Assembly (NCBI GenBank): GCA_009784895.1
Contig: WQXJ01000006.1
Span: forward strand, 1 to 61,412
Source of the DNA: Micrococcales bacterium
GTDB lineage: Bacteria; Actinomycetota; Actinomycetes; Actinomycetales; WQXJ01
Direction: 5' to 3'
DNA: 61,412 bases
Below are positions 52,660 to 61,412 of this stretch, piece after piece. Numbering within the stretch: position 1 is the first letter of the stretch; each line of letters opens with the position of its first letter. Below the pieces are notes generated by a model. That model was not told where the DNA came from, ran no database searches, and saw only the letters and a list, made by a program, of their open reading frames with translations. The position numbers and the translations under genes are program-made.

Positions 52660-52748
52660 TAGCTCGTAGATCGCCCTAACCCTATAAGGTTGCCTGGCCA
52701 GGAATCCGGGACCCTACTGATGACCGCTCGAAGCTACGGCAATCGCCA

Positions 52749-53069
52749 TCAGCGCGGCAGCCCAAAGGACATCCGCCGTTCTGGTGCGACTAGCTCTAGG
52801 AACTGGGGATGGGCGGCAATGTAGTCGCGCACAAAGGGACAAAACGGCAAGACTTTCAAACCCAGCTGGTTGGCCCAATCCAGGGCCTGATGAACCAGGC
52901 AACTGCCGAGGCCGCGTCCACCAAACCTTGGTGTCACTTCGGTATGTGTCAAGGCCACCACTCCGGGGCGCAGCTGGTACTGGAGTAGGCCAACGGACTT
53001 ACCGTCGACCGCCATTTCGAACTGACTAGCTGCCGGGTGGTTGACGACTGAGACTCTGGGCTGCTCCAT
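52749..53069 (-). CDS. Small GNAT-type N-acetyltransferase (YjdJ-like)
   Basis: 106 residues. The short GNAT class: FEMAVDGKSVGLLQYQLRPGVVALTHTEVTPRFGGRGLGSCLVHQALDWANQLGLKVLPFCPFVRDYIAAHPQF. The acetyl-CoA loop is RFGGRGLGS, and CPFVRDYIAAHP is diagnostic of the YjdJ/Gtt1 type. The substrate is unknown. ATG 53069 has AGGAGG just upstream; the longer frame (to 53120) does not. Confidence 0.88.
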   Translation of the reverse strand: MEQPRVSVVNHPAASQFEMAVDGKSVGLLQYQLRPGVVALTHTEVTPRFGGRGLGSCLVHQALDWANQLGLKVLPFCPFVRDYIAAHPQFLELVAPERRMSFGLPR

Positions 53070-53459
53070 GGAGGCCTCCTCTTCTAGGCTGGAAGATCTT
53101 GAGTTTGCCACCTGGACCAACCGGGCCGTTGGCGATAGTTCCCTCGTCCCGAATTGGTTCAGGCGGGACCGCCGGTAGGGTCTGGTCCCACCTATCGGTT
53201 ATTGTCACCAAATGGCGCGACCTATAGCATTTCTGGGTGGCTAGGCGGATGTTGGCGGCCGTAGGCAACCCAAAGGACTCTTGGAACCGGTTGGCCCGGC
53301 GGTCTTTGTCCCTGGCTCGCCCACCATATCTGCCCGGCGAACACGCCGCCTGGTTCATCGCTCAGGACTTAACCGGCCAAGCCCAAAACGGTGGTTGCAC
53401 CACGGCTGGTCCAAGCCGGCTGGCGGAGCTGACAGCCCAGCGCGGGGCCGGAACGACTT

Positions 53460-53596
53460 GGCCCCAGGCGAGCCAAAATGGCTCCAGAGCCCGGCGGTTT
53501 TACGCCCTTGACGGATTTGGTGCGACTAGAACTAGGCATTTTGTCGATAGTGCCGCCCAAATGGAGGATCATGTGATAATCCGTTCACTAGATTAG
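53460..53596 (+). pseudogene. Possible C-terminal remnant of a GNAT acetyltransferase
   Basis: The end of an open frame (53237-53596) reads ASQNGSRARRFYALDGF and then ATRTRHFVDSAAQMEDHVIIRS. This matches the last strand and helix of GNAT enzymes (the N-x-RARRFYxxxGF block). Upstream sequence in this frame has no GNAT character and the acetyl-CoA loop is absent, so the gene looks decayed. The whole stretch 53070-53662 otherwise holds no gene I can support. Confidence 0.4.
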
Positions 53597-53662
53597 ATGG
53601 TGGGAACACCATCGGTAGGCCAACGGAAGGTGCCGCTGGTAACCAACAACCTGAGGACAAAT

Positions 53663-53770
53663 GTGACTGAACCGATGACCGTGGCCGAGATTCAAGCTTG
53701 GCTACATGAGAACCCGCAAGCTCGGGTGTCTGAGTGTCTGGCTGCCTGGACGCCGGGAGACCTAAGGTGA
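53663..53770 (+). CDS. 35-residue small ORF coupled to the next gene
   Basis: Reads VTEPMTVAEIQAWLHENPQA and ends ECLAAWTPGDLR. GTG 53663 has GAGGA a few bases upstream (53653-53657). Its TGA overlaps the GTG of the downstream gene (GTGA), a standard coupling. The sequence could form two short helices (TVAEIQAWLHE, RVSECLAAW). No family is recognised. It may be a leader that couples translation or a small partner of the next protein. Confidence 0.55.
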   Translation: MTEPMTVAEIQAWLHENPQARVSECLAAWTPGDLR

Positions 53771-54945
53771 AACCAGTTGTGCTGCCGCACGTCGCCTTCG
53801 CCCGCGAATTGCTAGCTGGCGACGCGTCGACCCTCCCATATCCGGTGGTCCGGCGGGCCCAAGTGGCTGCGCTGCCGGCCTCACCGGTGCACAACTCAAT
53901 CGAGACCCCGGCCTATTTGATGGATCTTGGGCTCAGGCGATGGCGTGACCCCAAGGCGGTTTTCGACGCCACCTTGGCCAAGCGCCCCAGTTTGCAGGAA
54001 CGCTGGCGGGTCCTGTCCCAGCATCACGACGACGACGTGGTCATGCGGGTCCGCCAGTGGGAGGTGGGCCAGTGCTCGAGCCAAGCCGTGGCCGCTGATC
54101 TCGAGTCGTTGGTGCTTTTCACTGGGGACAACGAAGTGGCCAAGACTCTGGCCGGCGCCATCAGTTCTTCTGTGCGCACTATTGACTTCCCACGCCTGGC
54201 GGTGGCTTGTGCTGCCGTACTGTCGATTGAACAGCCCAAATCAGCCTCCAAGCTATTGTCTCACGCCTCGACCCTGAGCACTGATCCGGTCTCGAAGTTC
54301 CTTTTAGGGCTGCGCCTGGCAGCACTGGTCATCAAGCGCCTGAAGGACCATGAGACCAGCTATGCCGTTCTCAAGCAACTAACCCAACTGGCCGGGGCAG
54401 CAGTTGCCAGTCATGTCGTTTCTGATGCCGACGGCCAGGCCATGAGAGCCCTGGTACTGAACCTCCAAGCCCTGATCGAGGTTCAGCAAGACCGCCTAAT
54501 CGAATCAGTTTCGACTATGTACAAGGCCGGCGCCATTATGCCCGACGACGGTTTTGTCCAGGTCTCATCGGAAATGGCCGACCGCTACCGGGCTCAAGTC
54601 AGGGCCAACACTGTCCAGGCCCTGTGGTTATCAGGTGAGGAGTCAAAGGCCGTGGCCTTGGCCAATGAGCACGGCTCGGTTACCCGGCGCGAACACCCCT
54701 ATTCGCTGACCGAGGCGCTGACCTTGGCTGGCTACTTCAATGAGCTGGCCGGCGGGCACACACTGGCCCTGTCATACTGCCAGGAGGCTGAGCGGTTGTT
54801 GGTCCGCGAAGGAGCACCTCACCGGCTGGCCAACTGCCGCCGTATCGCCGTGGCCGCGCTGGCCGGCTGCGACAAGACCTCCCGGGCCGAGAAGCTGGCC
54901 CGGGCCCTGGTCAAAGATCCACTCGGGGAGCGGTTCCTTGTCTGA
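53767..54945 (+). CDS. Helical-repeat protein of unknown function
   Basis: 392 residues, not recognised by sequence. It is almost entirely helical with TPR-like stretches (SKFLLGLRLAALVIKRLKDHETSYAVLKQLTQL; RALVLNLQALIEVQQDRLIESVSTMYKAG; LTEALTLAGYFNELAGGHTLALSYCQEAERLL; NCRRIAVAALAG). There is no signal peptide or transmembrane helix, so it is cytoplasmic. The GTG overlaps the 35-residue ORF; the end overlaps the response-regulator gene by 8 bp. The tight coupling suggests a partner or input module for that regulator, in place of a histidine kinase. This is inference. Confidence 0.7.
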   Translation: MKPVVLPHVAFARELLAGDASTLPYPVVRRAQVAALPASPVHNSIETPAYLMDLGLRRWRDPKAVFDATLAKRPSLQERWRVLSQHHDDDVVMRVRQWEVGQCSSQAVAADLESLVLFTGDNEVAKTLAGAISSSVRTIDFPRLAVACAAVLSIEQPKSASKLLSHASTLSTDPVSKFLLGLRLAALVIKRLKDHETSYAVLKQLTQLAGAAVASHVVSDADGQAMRALVLNLQALIEVQQDRLIESVSTMYKAGAIMPDDGFVQVSSEMADRYRAQVRANTVQALWLSGEESKAVALANEHGSVTRREHPYSLTEALTLAGYFNELAGGHTLALSYCQEAERLLVREGAPHRLANCRRIAVAALAGCDKTSRAEKLARALVKDPLGERFLV

Positions 54946-55792
54946 AAAGTCGACGCCGCCGCGTGAGGATCCGCGCACACAGCCTCATGCGGTCATCCAT
55001 CAGGGCATTTCGGAAGACCAGATGCGCCAGTCCCGCCGGCCCAGAACTTCTTCCCAGCCAACTATCCGCAAGGTGCCGCCCTCGACCCAGCCGGGCCGGC
55101 TAGTCCGCACTGCCACTGGTGGTGTGCCCAAGATTGGTCAGGGGTCGATTGCCGCCCGCGGCCAGATCAGGGTGGCCCTGGTCGACCAAGAGACCTTGTT
55201 CCGCACCATGGTGACCGAGGCTGTCAACCGTTCTGGCGATTTGCGCGTGGTCGCCTCGCTCGATTCTTGCGCCAAGGCCAGAGTCTTTCTCACCCCGGGT
55301 AAGGCCGATCTGCTGGTGGTAGACGTCGAACAACGTGACGGTTCAGGCGCCAACTTGGCGGTCGACCTGCAGCGGGCCGATCCCCGCATGGGTGTGTTGA
55401 TTATGACCCGCCACGATGTTAGGGCTCTGATCGAGGCGACCAGGCGGCATCTGCGCCGGCCTTGGTCCTACGCTTCGAAACTGTCGCCTATGGGCTCAGG
55501 CCAGCTGGTCGCCACCATCAGGCGGGCGGCCCTTGAGCCGCTGGGCGTGGGCGACTCTCACGACCGGCGCGGCGACATCTTTGGCGATCTGACCGGCCAG
55601 CAAATGGCCGTGCTGCGCCTAATTGCTGATGGCTACACCAACCAGAAAGTGGCCGAGCACCTGGGTCTATCCCGCCGCACAGTCGAAAACCACCTCCTGG
55701 CCATCTACCGTACTTTGGACATCGCTGAAGACGAGGTCAACCCCCGCGTCGCAGCCGTCTTGCTGTATCTGTCGCATACGCTCAAATTGTGA
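54938..55792 (+). CDS. NarL/LuxR-type response regulator with an N-terminal extension
   Basis: 284 residues. An unusual basic, Pro/Ser-rich extension (1-75) precedes a receiver domain (about 76-195). The receiver has the phospho-acceptor Asp in DLLVVDVEQRD, a Thr in LIMTRHD and a Lys in SYASKLSP, but the acidic pocket reads VDQE with one Asp replaced. The C-terminal LuxR helix-turn-helix is LTGQQMAVLRLIADGYTNQKVAEHLGLSRRTVENHLLAIYRTL (about 220-262). TTG 54938 is chosen because GGGGAG is 7 nt upstream. It overlaps the helical-protein gene; gluQ overlaps its stop (GTGA). No histidine kinase is nearby. Confidence 0.85.
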   Translation: MSEKSTPPREDPRTQPHAVIHQGISEDQMRQSRRPRTSSQPTIRKVPPSTQPGRLVRTATGGVPKIGQGSIAARGQIRVALVDQETLFRTMVTEAVNRSGDLRVVASLDSCAKARVFLTPGKADLLVVDVEQRDGSGANLAVDLQRADPRMGVLIMTRHDVRALIEATRRHLRRPWSYASKLSPMGSGQLVATIRRAALEPLGVGDSHDRRGDIFGDLTGQQMAVLRLIADGYTNQKVAEHLGLSRRTVENHLLAIYRTLDIAEDEVNPRVAAVLLYLSHTLKL

Positions 55793-56679
55793 CGGGGGGA
55801 AACGGCCGCTATGCCCCCAGCCCGTCGAGCGACTTGCACTTAGGCAATCTACGCACGGCGGTGGTCGCCTATGTCGCGGCCAGGGCGACCGGGCGGGGCT
55901 TTGTTCTGCGGGTCGAGGACATTGACCAGCGCAGCCGCCCGGACATCGCCCAACGCCAGCTGGCTGATCTGGCCGCCTTGGGACTGGTTTGGGATGCCCC
56001 GCCGCTTTACCAGACCGACCGCTCGGCGCTCTACTGCCAGGTGGTGGCGGATTTGGCGGCTAAGGGCCTGGTCTATGAGTGCTTTTGTTCTCGCCGCGAG
56101 ATCTTGGAGGCACCCAGGGCGCCACACCAGCCGCCCGGCGCCTATCCCGGCACCTGCCGGGATTTGTCCGATGCCGAAAGAAAAGCCAGGCGCAAAACTC
56201 GCCCGGGTGCGTGGCGACTGAGGAGCGATCTTGGCCAGGTAACGTTGTTCGACCAGCTTTATGGCTCTTACGCCGCCAAAGTCGATGATTTTGTGCTGAT
56301 GCGGGCCGATTCAGTGGCCGCCTACAACTTGGCCGTGGTGGTCGACGACGCTGCCCAGAGCGTCAGCCAAGTGGTACGAGGCCAAGACCTCTTGGCCTCA
56401 ACGCCGCGCCAGGCCTACTTGGCCCAGGTTCTGGGTTTGGAGCAGCCGTCTTATCTGCATGTGCCATTGGTTTTGGCGCGCGACGGCAGCCGGCTGTCAA
56501 AACGCGACGCGGCCATGGCTGGCGCCGCCTTGTGGCAAAGCTGGGGCGGCCCGGGCGGCCTGGTAAGCGGCATCGGGCAGTCTCTGGGTCTGCTTGAGGT
56601 GGGCGAAGCAGGCGATATTGACACCCTGGTCGCCAGGTTTGATCTGGCTAAGCTGCCTAGGCAGGCTTGGACGCCATGA
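55789..56679 (+). CDS. gluQ: Glutamyl-Q tRNA(Asp) synthetase
   Basis: 296 residues. A truncated glutamyl-tRNA synthetase that attaches glutamate to queuosine in tRNA(Asp). The HIGH region reads YAPSPSSDLHLGNLRTA and the KMSKS equivalent LSKRD. A zinc site is suggested by ECFCSRREI and YPGTCRDLS. It lacks the anticodon-binding domain of full-length GltX, as expected. The GTG overlaps the response-regulator stop and the metallophosphoesterase overlaps its end (ATGA). No tgt or other queuosine gene is in the window. Confidence 0.92.
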   Translation: MTGGNGRYAPSPSSDLHLGNLRTAVVAYVAARATGRGFVLRVEDIDQRSRPDIAQRQLADLAALGLVWDAPPLYQTDRSALYCQVVADLAAKGLVYECFCSRREILEAPRAPHQPPGAYPGTCRDLSDAERKARRKTRPGAWRLRSDLGQVTLFDQLYGSYAAKVDDFVLMRADSVAAYNLAVVVDDAAQSVSQVVRGQDLLASTPRQAYLAQVLGLEQPSYLHVPLVLARDGSRLSKRDAAMAGAALWQSWGGPGGLVSGIGQSLGLLEVGEAGDIDTLVARFDLAKLPRQAWTP

Positions 56680-58337
56680 AGCGGCGGTGGTTGGTGCGGG
56701 CTGCGGTTGCCCTGGCTCTGGCCCTGCCGGCGGCCTATGTGGGCGTGATTGGGGCCAAGACGGATTATGCCTTTGGCCCGCATGAAGCTTCCTACCAAGT
56801 CACGGTCAATGGGCGGCTAACAGTTGACATGGGGCCGCTGGGAACACTGGTGGCCTCAAGCCCCTTGCCGGCGCCGGTTTCCTTTTTGGGTTTGCGCGTG
56901 GTGGTGGGCCAAATCCCAGAGGAGCTAGAAGGCATCGAGGCCGGGCCAGAGCCCCTGTTCGAGATGGCCACCCAATACGTCCAAATGTTCACCGGTATGG
57001 ACACCGTTGTCGAAGAGGTAGCCCGCGGTTTGGCTTTTGACGCAGCCAAACGCTTCGCCATCATTTGGCTTGGGTTGTTGCTGGTTTGGCTGGCGCTGGC
57101 CTGGGTCTTGGGCTCCTCCCGGCGGGCCGATCTGCGCTTTTGGTGGGGGCGCCGGCGAATCTTGGCCGCCGTGGTGGCCTTGGCGGTGGTGGTGGTGGCC
57201 GTGGGCGAGGAAACCTGGCGTATCAAAGGCCTGGTCAAGGCCGAAGGCACGGTGGTGGGTTCGGCGGTGTTCAAGGACACGGTTTTCGCCGGAGCCCGGG
57301 TAACCGGCCGGCTGGGCCAGGCTCTGGACCATTACGGTGCTCAAGCCATCGAAGCCTACGACCAAACCAATGACTTCTACGACCAGGCGGCCACCGCAGC
57401 TGAACAGGCTTTGGCCGCCCAACAAGCCAAGGCCGAGTTGCTCGGTCCGCCTGAAAAGCTGGCTGGTGTGGGCCGGCTGACCGGCGGAGGCGCCTACCGT
57501 GGACTCAGGCCGGTGGTGGTGGCCAGCGACCTGCACTGCAATGTTGGTATGGCCCGGGTGGTTGGGGCGGTGGCCGCGGCCACCGGTGCGCGCCTGGTGC
57601 TCGACGCCGGCGACACCACTATGGACGGCACGGTCGTCGAACAGTATTGCGTTGACTCCTTTGCTGGGGCCATGCCAAGCGGCGTGACCACGGTGGCGGT
57701 CGGTGGCAACCACGACACCAACATCACGGCCGAGCAGCAAGCCAAGGCCGGTATCAAGGTGCTAAAGGGCAACACCGTCTCCGTAGACGGCCTGCGGATC
57801 CTGGGTGACCTGGACCCGACTCACACCGAGCTGGGACAGGGCACCCGGTCCCGGCGGGCGGAAACCAACCTGCAAATGGGTCTGCGTTTGGCTGAGGATG
57901 CCTGCGCTCAAGACCCCCGCCCGCAGGTGTTGTTGGTGCACCAGGCCTCGGCGGCTCGCTCAGCGCTGGAGCAAGGCTGCGTTGACTGGGCTGTTTCCGG
58001 GCATATGCACGCCCGGACCGGCCCGGAAGTGGTTGGCCATGGCATTGGTTTTGTGGCCTCATCAACTGGCCGGGACACGCGTGAGGCCACCACTCTTGGC
58101 CCCTTGGGCGCCCCGGCCGAGGTGCCTGTTTTGCTGGTCAATTCCTTAGGCCAGCTGGTCGCCTGGCAGCTTGTCACTGTCAACCCTGACGCCACAGTCG
58201 ACTTGGCGCCGGTTGAGTTGGTGCCACAGCCGCCCGCCCCGGGTCAGTTACCGGCCGATGGCGGTGCCATCGGTTCTGAGCGCGCCTCACCCAACCCCAC
58301 CAGCCCGGAGGGCACCTTACCCAACCCCAGCCCCTGA
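56676..58337 (+). CDS. Membrane metallophosphoesterase
   Basis: 553 residues. An N-terminal transmembrane helix (about 8-27), an extracytoplasmic domain (about 28-127), two more helices (about 128-147 and 163-182), a coiled-coil-like stretch (DFYDQAATAAEQALAAQQAKAELLG), then the calcineurin-like phosphoesterase domain. Its metal ligands are all visible: SDLHCN (about 285), DAGDT, GNHDTN, LLVHQAS and SGHMHARTG (about 441). A short Pro-rich tail with TSPEGTLPNPSP closes it. By helix count the catalytic domain would face outside. The substrate is unknown. ATG 56676 overlaps the gluQ stop. Confidence 0.85.
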   Translation: MKRRWLVRAAVALALALPAAYVGVIGAKTDYAFGPHEASYQVTVNGRLTVDMGPLGTLVASSPLPAPVSFLGLRVVVGQIPEELEGIEAGPEPLFEMATQYVQMFTGMDTVVEEVARGLAFDAAKRFAIIWLGLLLVWLALAWVLGSSRRADLRFWWGRRRILAAVVALAVVVVAVGEETWRIKGLVKAEGTVVGSAVFKDTVFAGARVTGRLGQALDHYGAQAIEAYDQTNDFYDQAATAAEQALAAQQAKAELLGPPEKLAGVGRLTGGGAYRGLRPVVVASDLHCNVGMARVVGAVAAATGARLVLDAGDTTMDGTVVEQYCVDSFAGAMPSGVTTVAVGGNHDTNITAEQQAKAGIKVLKGNTVSVDGLRILGDLDPTHTELGQGTRSRRAETNLQMGLRLAEDACAQDPRPQVLLVHQASAARSALEQGCVDWAVSGHMHARTGPEVVGHGIGFVASSTGRDTREATTLGPLGAPAEVPVLLVNSLGQLVAWQLVTVNPDATVDLAPVELVPQPPAPGQLPADGGAIGSERASPNPTSPEGTLPNPSP

Positions 58338-58408
58338 CCAGCCCATTCCGGTCTCACCGGCCCGGAGGGCACCTCACCCAGCCCCAGCCCCTGACCAGCC
58401 CCTCAGCC

Positions 58409-58527
58409 CGCGAGGTCGAGTTTTCGCACAAACCACCCCTGACCAGCCCCTCAGCCCGCCAGGTCGAGTTTTCGCACAAACCACCCTTGACCAGCCCATC
58501 AGTCCGCCAGGTCGAGTCTTCGCATAA
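58409..58527 (+). repeat. 48-bp tandem array of the dispersed element before leuS
   Basis: Three same-direction copies begin at 58409, 58457 and 58505, exactly 48 bp apart. Spacers are C-rich (ACCACCCCTGACCAGCCCC). Read on the minus strand the spacer is GGGGCTGGTCAGGGGTGG, nearly identical to the first spacer of the 47.4-kb array, which runs the opposite way. The last copy ends 31 bp before the leuS start. Upstream, 58338-58400 is C-rich with two CAGCCCCTGACCAGCCC motifs. Confidence 0.93.
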
Positions 58528-58558
58528 TCCGACCGGGCTGGGCTAGTAACCTAGTGCG

Positions 58559-61412
58559 GTGCATGTGACCACACCGGACGAACCTCAATTCCGCTACAAC
58601 GCCGCCCTGGCCAACCAGATCGAACACAATTGGCAGGACGAATGGGAACGTCGTGGCACCTTTTGGGCCGCCAATCCCAAAGGGCATTTGACTAACGGCG
58701 ACGGCCAAACAGCGGACTTGGCAGCGAAAAAATACTTTGTGTTGGACATGTTCCCTTACCCCTCGGGCAAGGGTTTGCACGTTGGTCACCCACTGGGTTA
58801 TATCGCCACCGACGTAGTGGGACGCTACCGCCGCATGTTGGGCCAAAACGTGCTCCACGCCATGGGTTTCGACGCTTTTGGACTGCCGGCTGAGCAGTAC
58901 GCTCTGCAAACTGGTCAGCACCCCAAGCTAACCACCGACAACAACATCGCCACTATGCGGACCCAGCTGCGCCGGCTCGGTTTGGCCCATGACGCCAGGC
59001 GCAGCTTCGCCACCACCGATGAGGACTACGTCCGTTGGACCCAGTGGATCTTCCTGCAGATCTACAACTCTTGGTATGACCCAACCGCCCCACGCCGCGA
59101 CGGTGGCACCGGCGCGGCCAGGCCGATAAGCGAGTTGGTCGAGGCTTTCGCCAGCGGGAACAGGCCGGTACCCGGAGGCCAGGCTTGGCCTCAGATGTCC
59201 GATGCCGCGCGCGAGACAGTCCTAGAGCAGTACCGTTTGGCCTATGTCAGCCAGGCGCCGGTCAACTGGGCTCCAGGCCTGGGCACGGTTCTGGCCAACG
59301 AGGAAGTCACAGCAGAGGGCCGCTCAGAACGTGGCAACTTTCCGGTTTTCACTAAGTCGCTGCGCCAGTGGATGATGCGGATCACCGCCTATGCCGAACG
59401 CCTGGGTGACGATCTGGACACGGTTGATTGGCCGGACAAAGTCAAGGCCATGCAGCGCAATTGGATTGGCCGCTCAGTTGGTGCCATGGTCAACTTCGAC
59501 ATCGATGGCGGCGAGGAGACCCTGACGGTTTACACCACCCGCCAAGACACCCTCTTTGGCGCCACTTTCATGGTGGTCAGCCCCGAGCACCCGCTACTAG
59601 GCCGGGCGGTGCCGGCCGCCTGGCCGGCAGCAACCAAGCCGGTCTGGGCCGGTGGCTACCCCACGCCCAAGGCGGCGGTTGAGGCCTACCGGAGAGCGGC
59701 ATCGGGCAAAACGGCAGCTGAACGAGTGGCCGAGGGGCGGGAAAAAACGGGTGTCTTCACCGGCCTGTTTGCCACAAACCCGGTCAACGATCAACCCATT
59801 CCAGTCTTCACGGCCGATTACGTGCTAATGGACTACGGCACCGGCGCCATCATGGCGGTGCCGGCCGAGGACCAGCGCGATTGGGACTTTGCCCAGGCTT
59901 TCGACCTGCCGATTGTGCGCACGGTGGCGCCTCCGGAAGGCTGGCAGGGCGACGCCTATGTCGGCGAGGGCGCCACGATTAACTCAGCCAACGACACGGT
60001 CTCGCTGAACGGCCTGCCCATGGCCGAGGCCAAGGTGGTTATCACCGAGTGGTTGACGGCCAGAGGTAGGGGGCACGAGGCCGTCACCTACCGGTTGCGG
60101 GACTGGTTGTTCTCCCGTCAGCGCTATTGGGGCGAACCGTTCCCCGTGGTTTATGACCAAAACGATGTGCCAGTGGCCCTGCCTGAGTCGATGTTGCCGG
60201 TGTCGTTGCCGGCCGTCGACGATTTCCGCCCCCGGACCTTTGCGGCCGATGACGTCGATTCAACCCCAGAAACACCCTTGGCACGTAACCAGGATTGGGT
60301 CAACGTGACGCTGGATCTGGGTTCTGGGCCGCAGGTCTATCGCCGTGACACCAACACCATGCCCAATTGGGCCGGATCCTGCTGGTATTACCTGCGCTAC
60401 CTCGATCCCGATTTCGAAGGCGGCATGGTCGATCCAGTGGCAGAGGACTACTGGCTGGCTCCCAGGGCGGCTGGGGATGTGGCCGGCGGGGTCGACCTGT
60501 ATGTGGGTGGGGTGGAGCACGCCGTCTTGCACCTGCTTTATGCCCGCTTTTGGCACAAGGTTTTGTACGACCTGGGTCATGTCTCTGGTACAGAACCGTT
60601 TCACCAGCTGTTTAACCAGGGCTACCTCCAGGCCCACGCCTACACCGACGCCCGTGGCCAGTATGTGCCGGCTGAAGAAGTAGTTGAGGGGCCCGATGGC
60701 GCCTATACCTGGCAGGGCCAGACCGTCACCCAGGAGTACGGCAAAATCGGTAAGTCCCTGAAGAACGTGGTCACGTCGGATGAGATGTACAACTTGTACG
60801 GCGCGGATACCTTCCGGGTGTACGAAATGTCAATGGGCCCGTTGGATGTGTCGCGACCTTGGGAAACGCGGGCCGTGGTTGGCTCCTACCGCTTCCTCCA
60901 GCGCCTGTGGCGTAACGCCATTGACGAGTCGACTGGCCAAGCCCGGGTTGATGACGGCCCGGCTGGTTTGGAGACCCTGAAGGTGATGCATGCGGCCATC
61001 GACGAGGTTCGCCGCGAAATGGCGGCCATGCGCTTCAACACAGCTATTGCCCGGATGATCGTTCTGAACAACCACCTAACCTCGCTTCTGGTGCCGCCGC
61101 GCGAAGCGGTCGAGGCCCTCGTGCTGATGGTGGCGCCGGTGGCGCCACATATTGCCGAGGAGCTGTGGCAGCGTCTGGGACATGAGTCATCACTGGCGCA
61201 TGAGCCCTTCCCGGTGGCCGACCCGGCCTATCTGGTTCAAGAGACAGTCACTTGCGTGGTCCAGATCATGGGCAAGGTCCGGGCTCGTCTGGAGGTCTCG
61301 CCGCAGATTTCGGCCTCCGATCTTCAGGCCATTGTCCTGGCCGACGGCGAGGTCCAGCGCCTAGTCGCGGGCCGGGACATCCGGCGGGTGATTGTCCGTC
61401 CGCCCGGCCTGG
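58559..61412 (+). CDS. leuS: Leucyl-tRNA synthetase (3' end beyond window)
   Basis: 951 codons in the window without a stop; only a few residues should be missing, as the family has about 950-970. The class I motif HIGH reads [17 protein letters not shown] (about residues 67-83) and KMSKS reads GKIGKSLKN, normal for Actinobacteria. The CP1 editing domain is present ([37 protein letters not shown]), as is the actinobacterial insert near 185-220. The C-terminal segment [22 protein letters not shown] is reached. GTG 58559 or GTG 58565 is the start; neither has a strong ribosome site. I see no T-box or leader peptide; the upstream space is filled by repeats. Confidence 0.95.
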   Translation, partial: MHVTTPDEPQFRYNAALANQIEHNWQDEWERRGTFWAANPKGHLTNGDGQTADLAAKKYFVLDMFPYPSGKGLHVGHPLGYIATDVVGRYRRMLGQNVLHAMGFDAFGLPAEQYALQTGQHPKLTTDNNIATMRTQLRRLGLAHDARRSFATTDEDYVRWTQWIFLQIYNSWYDPTAPRRDGGTGAARPISELVEAFASGNRPVPGGQAWPQMSDAARETVLEQYRLAYVSQAPVNWAPGLGTVLANEEVTAEGRSERGNFPVFTKSLRQWMMRITAYAERLGDDLDTVDWPDKVKAMQRNWIGRSVGAMVNFDIDGGEETLTVYTTRQDTLFGATFMVVSPEHPLLGRAVPAAWPAATKPVWAGGYPTPKAAVEAYRRAASGKTAAERVAEGREKTGVFTGLFATNPVNDQPIPVFTADYVLMDYGTGAIMAVPAEDQRDWDFAQAFDLPIVRTVAPPEGWQGDAYVGEGATINSANDTVSLNGLPMAEAKVVITEWLTARGRGHEAVTYRLRDWLFSRQRYWGEPFPVVYDQNDVPVALPESMLPVSLPAVDDFRPRTFAADDVDSTPETPLARNQDWVNVTLDLGSGPQVYRRDTNTMPNWAGSCWYYLRYLDPDFEGGMVDPVAEDYWLAPRAAGDVAGGVDLYVGGVEHAVLHLLYARFWHKVLYDLGHVSGTEPFHQLFNQGYLQAHAYTDARGQYVPAEEVVEGPDGAYTWQGQTVTQEYGKIGKSLKNVVTSDEMYNLYGADTFRVYEMSMGPLDVSRPWETRAVVGSYRFLQRLWRNAIDESTGQARVDDGPAGLETLKVMHAAIDEVRREMAAMRFNTAIARMIVLNNHLTSLLVPPREAVEALVLMVAPVAPHIAEELWQRLGHESSLAHEPFPVADPAYLVQETVTCVVQIMGKVRARLEVSPQISASDLQAIVLADGEVQRLVAGRDIRRVIVRPPGL

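Noticed and set aside
52782..53542. Shared TGGTGCGACTAG-N2-CTAGG at 52784 and 53519 as a second dispersed repeat
   Set aside because: Only two short copies, both partly coding; too little to separate from chance.
58338..58558. T-box or leader peptide before leuS
   Set aside because: No T-box consensus, no leucine-rich short ORF; the region is filled with the 48-bp repeats.

Overview
This window is a chromosomal segment of a high-GC Gram-positive bacterium of the Actinomycetia type. Evidence for this is the full division and cell-wall cluster with a Wag31/DivIVA protein and SepF, a DUF3040 gene, the lexA/LysM/nrdR/nrdJ neighbourhood, frequent GTG and TTG starts, and ATGA/GTGA overlaps between genes. 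The MurE DNPR motif points to a diaminopimelate-type peptidoglycan. I cannot place it to genus.

Layout. 0-12.5 kb holds genome maintenance and metabolism: hflX, lexA divergent from a LysM gene that looks like an SOS division suppressor, nrdR-nrdJ behind a tandem NrdR-box pair, serA, a HelD/HelR-type ATPase, a PAC2 protein, dinB and a DUF3040 protein. 13-33 kb is the dcw cluster and its usual neighbours: mraZ, rsmH, ftsL, ftsI, murE, murF, mraY, murD, ftsW, a fused murG-murC gene, ftsQ, ftsZ, pgeF, sepF, yggT, divIVA, lspA and rluD. 33-40 kb holds dnaE, a small membrane protein, hisD and guaB (convergent). 40.3-45.4 kb is a MoxR/DUF58/VWA operon. 45.7-52.6 kb is accessory: an oxidoreductase, a membrane protein, glycerate kinase, an ANT(6)-like nucleotidyltransferase and a large surface protein. 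52.7-61.4 kb holds a GNAT gene, a remnant region, a 35-residue ORF coupled to an all-helical protein and a LuxR-type response regulator, gluQ, a membrane metallophosphoesterase and leuS, which runs off the end.

The most unusual feature is a dispersed repeat with the 19-base core AGGTYGAGYYTTSGCATAA. I count about 28 copies in one orientation or the other, at eight intergenic or 3'-end sites and inside ftsI. It occurs singly, as inverted pairs forming long hairpins with short loops (one is a perfect 23-bp stem), and as tandem arrays of 48, 58 or 60 bp. In ftsI, seven copies lie in frame and encode a basic, Pro/Arg-rich cytoplasmic tail of the division transpeptidase built from units such as AKARPRGEKVRRGPASDAEY. 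So a mobile or expanding intergenic element appears to have become protein-coding sequence in an essential division gene.

Other points: the MurG-MurC fusion, a LexA with Thr instead of Ala at the self-cleavage bond, two NrdR boxes exactly 32 bp apart, an LspA with a long acidic tail, and the unassigned helical-protein/response-regulator gene pair. I saw no tRNA, rRNA, CRISPR array or transposase.
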